From an uncultured Eubacteriaceae bacterium (GTDB lineage Bacteria > Bacillota > Clostridia > Lachnospirales > CAG-274): a stretch of DNA of 12,641 bases. Numbering within the stretch: position 1 is the stretch's first letter; each line of letters begins with the position of its first letter. Position numbers and translations under genes: made by a program. This document shows, in pieces, positions 1 through 6,080 of this stretch. The stretch is taken from positions 1-12,641 of the forward strand of contig CANOGI010000036.1 of assembly GCA_947565475.1 (NCBI GenBank), in the 5' to 3' direction. The notes under the pieces were generated by a model. It saw nothing but the letters and a program-made list of their open reading frames with translations. It did no database searches and had not been told where the DNA came from.

Positions 1-52
1 AAATAATTTTTATCTCGCCTTCTTTTGCTCTTTTTCAAGTGATTTGACTATA
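1..52. repeat. End of a MITE-like repeat element, running off the left edge
   Basis: Read on the minus strand from 52 to 1, this begins TATAGTCAAATCACTTGAAA and ends in TAAAAATTATTT at the window edge. Aligned without gaps to the left end of the complete copy at 9936-9987, 39 of 52 positions agree by eye, including the last 12 in a row. The shared terminal TATAGTCAA and the shared internal TAAAAATTATTT make this one end of the same element. The rest lies outside the window. No coding potential is visible. Confidence 0.7.
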
Positions 53-110
53 AAAATAAACAAGTTCAGCGGATAAAAATAATACTTATCCGCTGAACTT
101 GTTTATTTTT
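52..110 (-). terminator. Strong, probably bidirectional, intrinsic terminator after spoIIE
   Basis: Positions 52-76 and 86-110 are perfect reverse complements: a 25-bp stem with a 9-nt loop at 77-85. The core contains GTTCAGCGGATAA, and the stem ends in A-rich/T-rich tails, so a U tract follows the GC-containing part on either strand. It lies 34 bp downstream of the spoIIE stop and should end that transcript. It could also stop plus-strand transcription entering from the left. The stem directly abuts the repeat end at 52 and a repeat-like end at 101-126. Confidence 0.85.
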
Positions 111-126
111 AAGTTTGTTGAATATA
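101..126. repeat. Solo repeat end overlapping the spoIIE terminator
   Basis: Positions 101-126 match the right end of the complete element at 10117-10142 in 22 of 26 positions by eye. Both contain the core TTTATTTTTAAGTT and finish in TATA. The final ACTATA of the family is AATATA here, so this is a degenerate copy. It overlaps the right arm of the terminator stem, which suggests the terminator was built from, or next to, a repeat remnant. Confidence 0.5.
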
Positions 127-143
127 CATAAATATGCGGTTTA

Positions 144-2555
144 TCAACTATATTTTTTTTCCTGACGTTTATACGCCGTTTTTTTTCTGATTTTGGCGGA
201 TAAAACCGTCATATCGTCTTTAGCGATTCCCCCTGAAAGCTCCAGCGCCATATTGAGTATAGTCTCTGAAACAGTGTGAGGGTCCTTGTTTTTCACACTC
301 TGAATAAGACTTTCAAGTCTTCCCCTTTCCTCCTCAGAAATAAAACAGTCCCTTACCCCGTCAGTCATCATAACGATTAAATCCCCGTCGTCAAGACCAG
401 TACTGCTTGTTTCCATATCCACCTTGTCAAGTATTCCCACAGGCAAAGTCGCTGAGTTTATAACCTCCGTCTTGTCCCTTGACACAACAAAAGACTCGCA
501 CGCGCCTATTTTAGCGAACTCACAAATACCCGTATACATGTTTATTATACAAATATCAAGGGTTGAAAAACTTTTCGGCTCTGATTTAAGCACAAGCACC
601 GAGTTTATTAAATCCACGGCTACGTCTTTTTGAAAACCCGCCTCCATAAAATTCTCAAACAGCTCTATAGAAGCGGCGCTTTCCTCTTTCGCCCTCGCCC
701 CAGAGCCCATACCGTCGGAAAGAGCGAGAAGATAAGAACCGTTTCCCAAATTCATAAAAGTATGATTATCCCCCGATTCCTTGCTGTCCGATTTTGTCAT
801 TCTGGAAACCCCCGCTGTAACTGTAAACGTTTGTTCCTCGGCTAATTTCAGTTTACATATATTTTTCCCGTCCTCAATGGCTATACTGCAATGATAAACG
901 TCTTTATACATATTTTTCTCGAGAATATCATTAATAATAGGTATTATTTCTTTTAAGCATATATGCCTGCCATAACAAGAATCATGAGTTATAATAACCT
1001 CCGTTTTTTTGTCCTTGTTCTCAGTGACCGCCGCTGAATACACTTTTATACCATTTTTAACCAATTCCTCCGTAACCCTTTTGGACAAAGCGTCGTCAAA
1101 AGAAAATTCAGAGTAAAGCTCTTTGGAGAATCCGTTTATGATTTTGGATATACTCGCTATTTGACAGCTTACAAGCTCTCTGCTCTCAGCGATTTTGTTT
1201 TTCCATGTCAAATTTATTTTGTAAGCCTCAAAAAGCCTGTTTACGTTTTCCGCTAAAAAATCAGCATTTACGCATCTTTTTCTGAAATCCCCCGGCATAT
1301 CGTAATACTCTATTTTACCGTTTTTCTCACAAGTGGCCAAAAAACCGAAAAACGCTTGATATGTGTTATAAAAATTATTTTTCCAGCAAAAACTTTGTAA
1401 GTTGCACGTTCCGCACACTTTAGCGAAAACATCATCTATAAGCTCGTCCACCTCGTCTTTAGACAACGCCGTTCTCTTTTCCGCCAAATTTGAGAATGTT
1501 TTAGACAGCCTTAAAAAAGACTCTGAAAATCCGTTAAGCCTGTGCGATATTATGTCTTTCATTCTCAAAATATAAGCTGACGCCGTATCAGGCAGAGGCA
1601 TAACTTTAGGTACGATAGACGGAAACCTGCTAAGCGGGATAATCAAAAAGAAAATAACGGAGAGCGTTCCTGAGAAAACAACTTCTTTTGTCAAAAGCGC
1701 CCCGTTTATGTATATAAAGCATATAGCCGATGAAAATATAAAAGAAATCACGGTAAACAGCTTATTCATATTTTTGGATATCCCGCACACCGCCCCCGTT
1801 ATCCCGAATACCCATGAATACTCTACAGGCAGGCTCCCCGAGAGCATAAGCACTGATGAAAGGAGAATCCCGGCGCAGCATCCCGCCGAGCTTCCGTTTT
1901 TATGCGCCATAGCCATAACCAGAAACATCAGCAAAGTAAGCATAATGGAAATACCGCCCATATAAATATCCGCCGAGCCCGCCACGACAGCACCCGTAAG
2001 TATTGATAAACTTAAAATATCATTGCTTTCAAACCTGCCGTCCCCTATATTGAAATAAACGGCGTTTATACCCTGATTCAGCACACAGGTGAGGCAAAAT
2101 ACCAAAATCCCCTCTAAAATCGCCAAAACTGTGTAGTATATGGAAAAACTGTTTAAAAAAGCTATCACAAGCCCTGAGATAAGCGCCGCGGCGGCTCCTG
2201 TCCCGCTTTTAAGCATAAGAGTGATATTTTCGGCTTTTCCTTTTATACACACGTTAAAAATCGCCATTATAACAAGACATATTAAATATTTTGAAGTGTA
2301 TATACCTCCGCTGCTTAAAAGAAATCCTGGAACCGAGAATATAGCCGCTGAGTAAAAAATTCTATCAGTGTACAGAAATACCGCTAAAAAAGCTATGGCG
2401 AAAGGATTTATACCCTGAAATAATGTTATTCGTCCTATAAAAAAGCTTAAAATGGTTAAAACAACGGCGGAAACCATTTTAGATGTTATCACAAAAGATT
2501 TTTTGCCCGTTTTCTCTATCCCCGTGTTAATCGCTTTATTGATTGCCTTCTCCAT
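144..2555 (-). CDS. spoIIE: Stage II sporulation protein E (SpoIIE), PP2C-type serine phosphatase
   Basis: By family, SpoIIE dephosphorylates the anti-anti-sigma factor SpoIIAA in the forespore, releasing sigma-F, and acts at the polar septum with FtsZ. From the chosen start the protein is 803 aa, close to the 827 aa of Bacillus subtilis SpoIIE. Roughly residues 28-310 are a series of hydrophobic segments (polytopic membrane domain). A central cytoplasmic region follows with a Cys cluster (CGTCNLQSFCW, about 381-391). The C-terminal PP2C domain carries the metal-binding motifs SDGMGSG (about 613-619), MTDGVRD (about 730-736) and KDDMTV (about 779-784). An in-frame ATG at 2561 exists, but the AGGA Shine-Dalgarno lies only 2 nt from it and 8 nt from the ATG at 2555, so 2555 is preferred. 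It is transcribed alone, divergently from the MocR gene, from a Spo0A-like promoter at 2606-2638. Nothing looks truncated. Confidence 0.96.
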   Translation of the reverse strand: MEKAINKAINTGIEKTGKKSFVITSKMVSAVVLTILSFFIGRITLFQGINPFAIAFLAVFLYTDRIFYSAAIFSVPGFLLSSGGIYTSKYLICLVIMAIFNVCIKGKAENITLMLKSGTGAAAALISGLVIAFLNSFSIYYTVLAILEGILVFCLTCVLNQGINAVYFNIGDGRFESNDILSLSILTGAVVAGSADIYMGGISIMLTLLMFLVMAMAHKNGSSAGCCAGILLSSVLMLSGSLPVEYSWVFGITGAVCGISKNMNKLFTVISFIFSSAICFIYINGALLTKEVVFSGTLSVIFFLIIPLSRFPSIVPKVMPLPDTASAYILRMKDIISHRLNGFSESFLRLSKTFSNLAEKRTALSKDEVDELIDDVFAKVCGTCNLQSFCWKNNFYNTYQAFFGFLATCEKNGKIEYYDMPGDFRKRCVNADFLAENVNRLFEAYKINLTWKNKIAESRELVSCQIASISKIINGFSKELYSEFSFDDALSKRVTEELVKNGIKVYSAAVTENKDKKTEVIITHDSCYGRHICLKEIIPIINDILEKNMYKDVYHCSIAIEDGKNICKLKLAEEQTFTVTAGVSRMTKSDSKESGDNHTFMNLGNGSYLLALSDGMGSGARAKEESAASIELFENFMEAGFQKDVAVDLINSVLVLKSEPKSFSTLDICIINMYTGICEFAKIGACESFVVSRDKTEVINSATLPVGILDKVDMETSSTGLDDGDLIVMMTDGVRDCFISEEERGRLESLIQSVKNKDPHTVSETILNMALELSGGIAKDDMTVLSAKIRKKTAYKRQEKKYS

Positions 2556-2605
2556 AAACATCTTCCTTTCTCTTGTCTTTTGTTCAAACTTTGTTTTTCG
2601 CTTTT

Positions 2606-2638
2606 ATTATACTATCAGGCTTTTAAAAAATATGTCAT
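2606..2638 (-). promoter_or_regulatory. spoIIE promoter, sigma-A type with a 21-bp spacer
   Basis: On the minus strand, ATGACA (2638-2633) is followed by 21 bp and a perfect TATAAT (2611-2606), giving a leader of about 45 nt. At the normal 17-bp spacing the -35 would read CATATT, which is very poor. Near-consensus -35 boxes with 21-22 bp spacers are the known design of the Spo0A-activated sigma-A promoters of spoIIE and spoIIG in Bacillus subtilis. No perfect Spo0A box (TGTCGAA) was seen. A TGTAGAA on the minus strand at 2752-2746 is a one-mismatch candidate, but it is distant. Confidence 0.65.
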
Positions 2639-2765
2639 TTCACGTATATCTCCCTAAACTAAAAAACTATATATTTTTACAATAACAGCTATTTTACACA
2701 ATCCCTTTACCATCTGTTATGGCAACTTAATCACCTGCCTATATTTTCTACACCGTATTTCCTTT

Positions 2766-2906
2766 TATAGTGAACAAACTTAAAAAGTGTAAAAAATATT
2801 TTACGAGTGTGTAAGCGCCGCTGACCAATAAGCGAATTGCGTCAGCAATTTGCGGGTCGTGCAAGTAAAATGATTTTTTTACTTCTTTTAAATTTTGTTT
2901 ACTATA
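2766..2906. repeat. Complete MITE-like element, 141 bp, able to fold into one long hairpin
   Basis: The left end begins TATAGTGAACAAACTTAAAA. The right end, read on the other strand, begins TATAGTAAACAAAATTTAAA, agreeing in 17 of the first 20 positions. Pairing continues inward through TATTTTAC/GTAAAATG and GACC/GGTC segments to a central 9-bp stem (2832-2840 with 2845-2853, one G-U pair) and a 4-nt loop. It has no coding capacity. The outer TATAGT and the A+T-rich inner TAAAAA-ATTTTAC block recur in the element at 9936-10142. It sits between divergent spoIIE and the MocR gene, 127 bp upstream of the spoIIE -35. Confidence 0.75.
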
Positions 2907-2907
2907 T

Positions 2908-2936
2908 TTGACAAGTCCCCGTAAAAAAAGTATAAT
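2908..2936 (+). promoter_or_regulatory. Perfect consensus sigma-A promoter upstream of the MocR regulator gene
   Basis: TTGACA (2908-2913), a 17-bp spacer and TATAAT (2931-2936): both hexamers and the spacing match the consensus. The -35 starts one base after the MITE-like element ends. The first gene downstream on this strand starts at 3258, so transcription from about 2943 would give a leader of roughly 315 nt. A separate short RNA from this promoter is also possible. Confidence 0.75.
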
Positions 2937-3245
2937 AAAAGTGTGTTATTATAATTAATACTAATTTTACAGCAATTCCGGTGTATTTTATTTTTTTATA
3001 TATGCTCTAATTTAAATTTATAAAAGCGAAACAAAGAAAATAATTTATAAATCACGCTTGCGTAAAGCCGTCTTATAAAAATATCTTAATCATCTTCTTG
3101 CTTCGCTGTAAAAATATGTTTAAAATCTTTAAAAAGCCTGTTTAAAATAAAATATATACAAAAAATCAACTAAAAATAATATTATCTTTAAAGCGCGTCG
3201 ATATCTTCTTTTGTATATTTTAATAGTTTTTATACGGGCTGTAAG
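2937..3245 (+). other. Long A+T-rich untranslated leader, no recognised element
   Basis: About 310 bp between the consensus promoter and the MocR gene. No ORF with a good ribosome binding site, no riboswitch I recognise and no intrinsic terminator were seen. The only structure noted is weak: a short ACGC-TT-GCGT palindrome near 3054-3063 and small AGCGAA/TTCGCT complementarity. A GabR/MocR-type operator (paired direct repeats) could lie here, but none was identified with confidence. Confidence 0.4.
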
Positions 3246-3257
3246 GTGGGATCTATT

Positions 3258-4637
3258 GTGAATGACTTTACAATTCAATTTGACAATAACAGCGGTATAC
3301 CGTTATACCGCCAGTTATACGATTATCTGCTCAAAGAAATCCGGGCGGGAAACCTAAAGGAAAACGAAAAACTGCCATCGAGAAGAGCCCTCTGCGGACA
3401 TTTAAAGATAAATAAAAACACTGTTGAGGCGGCTTATCAGAAACTCGCGGCGGAAGGCTATATTATGTCCGAGCCGAGAAGCGGTTTTTATGTGCGGAAC
3501 AAAATGGGACATATAAACGAGCTTGACGAGGAATCTTTTCCTGATTATATATATAATTTCAGTATAAACGGAAACGACATTCTAAAAATGCCTTACGCCA
3601 CATGGGTAAAACTTTATAAAGACACTATTTACGCTAATCCAAGTCTTTTTGGGCACGGGGAAAATTTCGGCGAACGAATTCTTCAAAAAGCGATAGCTAA
3701 ATACGTTCATGAGTTCAGAGGCGTAAACTGCTCCCATAACCAGGTTATAATAGGCGCCGGCTTCGATTATCTTCTGCTTATGCTTACAATAATAATGAGC
3801 AGGAATACCGTTTACGGTATCGAAAACCCATGTATGAAAAGAATTTACTCAGTTATAAATATGTGCGACAAGAAAATTTGTCTACTTGACGTGACAAAAG
3901 ATGGCTTTTCTATAGAGGCCCTTAAAAACTCAAACATAAACGTTCTTCTTGTTATGCCGTCGCATCAATACCCCGTCGGGTATTCTATGCCCGTGGAACA
4001 GCGTCATGAACTGCTTAACTGGGCAAACGCCCGTAAAAACCGATATATAGTCGAGTTTCACCACGACAGCGAGTTTGTCTACGGTAAACCCATAACCTCT
4101 ATACAAGGACTTGACAGAAACGAAAAAGTTATATATATAGGAGACTTTGTAAAAACAATCGGGCCGTCTATAAAAACAGCGTATATAATTTTACCAAAAC
4201 CGCTTCTAAAAAAATGGAAACTTATAATAAACAGCTATTACACCCCTGTAAATTTATTTGAGCAGTGGGTTTTAGCGGAGTTTATGCGAGAAGGGTATTT
4301 TATGAAACACGTAAAACAAATGAAAAATGTTTATATGAAAAAAAGGGACTTTCTTCTCTCCGAGTTAGATAAACGAGCTTTTCGAGAAAAAATGGAAATT
4401 TACGATAATTTAGACGGAACCCACTTTATAGCCAAATTTAATACCGACGTACCTGAAAATCAAATGGAATACGCAGCGAGAGACAAAGGAGTTAAAATAG
4501 TTCCATTAACCCGCCACTTTAACAGAAAAAGCGGACTTTATAACGACAAATACTTTGTGTTTGGATATGGCGGACTTGAAATATTTGAAATCTCAAAAGC
4601 CGTACAGCTTTTGGAGGAAGCGTGGGGAACATTGTAA
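3258..4637 (+). CDS. MocR/GabR-family transcriptional regulator (GntR wHTH fused to aminotransferase-like domain)
   Basis: The 459-aa protein has a GntR winged-helix DNA-binding domain at about residues 10-80 (PLYRQLYDYLLKEIRAGNL, LPSRRALCGHLKINKNTVEAAY, GFYV). A fold-type I aminotransferase-like domain follows to the C-terminus (MPSHQYPVGYSMPVEQR; YIGDFVKTIGPSIKTAY). Lys299 in GDFVKT fits the PLP Schiff-base lysine. The family's EDDYDSEF motif reads EFHHDSEF here (266-273), so the Asp and Tyr that normally hold the PLP ring appear to be replaced. Members usually regulate vitamin B6, GABA or amino-acid genes, often autoregulating, but no target gene is adjacent, so its effector and targets are unknown. 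An in-frame GTG exists at 3246. I prefer the GTG at 3258 because AAGGTGGG sits 7 nt upstream of it. Confidence 0.9.
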   Translation: MNDFTIQFDNNSGIPLYRQLYDYLLKEIRAGNLKENEKLPSRRALCGHLKINKNTVEAAYQKLAAEGYIMSEPRSGFYVRNKMGHINELDEESFPDYIYNFSINGNDILKMPYATWVKLYKDTIYANPSLFGHGENFGERILQKAIAKYVHEFRGVNCSHNQVIIGAGFDYLLLMLTIIMSRNTVYGIENPCMKRIYSVINMCDKKICLLDVTKDGFSIEALKNSNINVLLVMPSHQYPVGYSMPVEQRHELLNWANARKNRYIVEFHHDSEFVYGKPITSIQGLDRNEKVIYIGDFVKTIGPSIKTAYIILPKPLLKKWKLIINSYYTPVNLFEQWVLAEFMREGYFMKHVKQMKNVYMKKRDFLLSELDKRAFREKMEIYDNLDGTHFIAKFNTDVPENQMEYAARDKGVKIVPLTRHFNRKSGLYNDKYFVFGYGGLEIFEISKAVQLLEEAWGTL

Positions 4638-4643
4638 TATAAC

Positions 4644-4671
4644 TTGATGTTTTTTCAAAAAAGTGTATAAT
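4644..4671 (+). promoter_or_regulatory. Sigma-A promoter for the HD-GYP gene
   Basis: TTGATG (4644-4649), a 16-bp spacer and a perfect TATAAT (4666-4671), starting 7 bp after the MocR stop. It gives a leader of about 115 nt to the ATG at 4793. Within that leader, 4709-4719 and 4755-4765 are an 11-bp A+T-only inverted repeat, which would be a weak stem at best. The promoter implies that the HD-GYP gene can be expressed independently of the upstream regulator. Confidence 0.7.
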
Positions 4672-4792
4672 AGTAATATAAGAACCAATTCCAAAGATTA
4701 ATGTTTTCATAATTAAAATTTCCGGAACCGTTTTTAGATATCAGGACGCTCATAATTTTAATTATAAAAACTTTAAAAGGAGTGATTTTATA

Positions 4793-5914
4793 ATGGATTC
4801 TTTACAGGAAACAAAAAGAGTAAGCCTGTCAGAATTATGTCCTGATATGATTCTCGCCAAAGACGCCGTATCAAAAAGCGGCGTTGTCATTCTTACGAAA
4901 AACACAAGGCTTGATAAAGCAAATTATAAAAAACTTGAAAAGACCGACGACATCTCAAAAGTTGAGGTCTGGACTTACTCCATAGATAAAAGAAATAAAC
5001 CTTTTTCAGGGACTGAGGAAAAAGACAACAATACCTCATCGGCAAAGCCAAGAATAAATCCCATATTGCGAAAACCTGAGTTTAAGCGCTTCCACGATAC
5101 CTACGATAAAAAGTTAAACGAGTATAAAAACTGTGTCAAGGCTTTAAAAAACGGTAAAAACACAAATCAGGAAGAACTTTATGGAATTGTTGAGGGAATC
5201 GTTGACACGGCTAATTGCGCCAGCGATTTAATCCATTACATAAGTTATTTAGACAAAATGGACGACCGCACATATTCTCACAGTATAAACGTCGCCGTCT
5301 TATCACATATATGCGCCACGTGGCTGCACCTTGATAAAAAAGACATTGAGAAAGCCTCCGTCGCGGGACTTCTCCACGATATAGGAAAAACATCTCTTGA
5401 CCTTTCGGAAAATGAGATTTTAAACGGGGAAACCCTTTCCGGCGAGAAACTCTCTAAATTTAAAAAACACCCTGAAATGGGATATAATATTCTTATCTCT
5501 CAAGACCTTGCCGAGGATATAAAACAAACCGTTCTCTCCCATCATGAGAAAATAGACGGTTCCGGTTATCCAAAAGGACTCACGGATAAAAATTTAACTG
5601 AAATCTCAAAAATAGTCGCTGTATGCAACGCGTACGACAATCTTGTATCAATAAAAAGACTCTGCCCCTTTGACATAATAACCGACTTTGAGGCTATGAA
5701 CATAGGCCGCCTTGATACAAAGACACTGTTTCAGTTCACAAAAAATATCACTTACACTTATGTAAGCTCTTATGTTCAACTCTCAAATAATAAAACGGCG
5801 CAAATAATGTTTATAAATCAAAATTTTCTTTCACGACCGATTGTCGTAACCCTCGACGGAACCGTAATTGATTTGGCATATGATAGAACCACAAAAATTG
5901 TCTCAATGGCGTAA
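4793..5914 (+). CDS. HD-GYP domain protein, possible cyclic-di-GMP phosphodiesterase
   Basis: A 373-aa soluble protein with no signal peptide or membrane segment. Residues about 9-60 (LSELCPDMILAKDAVSKSG) resemble the small N-terminal module common in clostridial HD-GYP proteins. A charged linker follows (about 65-100), then the HD-GYP core: H163, HDIGK (195-199), H226 in KKHPEMG, HH (250-251) and DGSGYP (255-260). By family, such proteins hydrolyse c-di-GMP using two or three metal ions. The usual AD-x-YDA motif reads CNAYDN (278-283), so a likely metal-ligand Asp is Asn here, and the usual RPYK segment after it is absent. Activity is therefore uncertain, and it could be a binding-only or altered-specificity member. 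The start is supported by AAAGGAG 10 nt upstream. It has its own promoter and a strong terminator after it. Confidence 0.88.
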   Translation: MDSLQETKRVSLSELCPDMILAKDAVSKSGVVILTKNTRLDKANYKKLEKTDDISKVEVWTYSIDKRNKPFSGTEEKDNNTSSAKPRINPILRKPEFKRFHDTYDKKLNEYKNCVKALKNGKNTNQEELYGIVEGIVDTANCASDLIHYISYLDKMDDRTYSHSINVAVLSHICATWLHLDKKDIEKASVAGLLHDIGKTSLDLSENEILNGETLSGEKLSKFKKHPEMGYNILISQDLAEDIKQTVLSHHEKIDGSGYPKGLTDKNLTEISKIVAVCNAYDNLVSIKRLCPFDIITDFEAMNIGRLDTKTLFQFTKNITYTYVSSYVQLSNNKTAQIMFINQNFLSRPIVVTLDGTVIDLAYDRTTKIVSMA

Positions 5915-5959
5915 ATTAAGCAGGAGACCGCTATTGAGGCTCTAACTTATACATAAAAT

Positions 5960-5999
5960 AAAAAAAGACTGTCAAACTTATATTTGTCAGTCCTTTTTT
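5960..5999. terminator. Bidirectional intrinsic terminator between convergent HD-GYP and nadE genes
   Basis: GACTG-T-CAAA (5967-5976), a 6-nt loop, then TTTG-T-CAGTC (5983-5992). This makes a 10-position stem with one T-T mismatch. It is flanked by seven A on the left (5960-5966) and six T on the right (5994-5999), which extend the stem and supply a U tract on both strands. It ends the HD-GYP transcript about 45 bp after its stop and can end nadE transcripts coming from the other side. Confidence 0.85.
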
Positions 6000-6052
6000 A
6001 TTCTGAAATATATTTTTTAAAATACTAAGCTAATTTAAGCCTGTCTTTACAC

Positions 6053-6074
6053 TATAGTCAAACCACTTGAAAAA
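6053..6074. repeat. Solo MITE-like terminal repeat 6 bp from the nadE stop codon
   Basis: Positions 6053-6074 begin TATAGTCAAACCACTTGAAA and match the end of the partial copy at 52-31 in 21 of 22 positions. The similarity stops there: after 6074 comes unrelated sequence and then the nadE stop codon at 6081. No partner end was found on the inner side except a weak ACTATA at 8041-8046 beyond nadE. It is most simply a truncated copy or solo end. Confidence 0.55.
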
Positions 6075-6080
6075 TTAACA

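Noticed and set aside
424..2685. Several plus-strand frames of 69-85 aa opposite spoIIE and beyond its start
   Set aside because: They are antisense to a well-supported full-length gene, or A+T-rich intergenic frames without ribosome binding sites.
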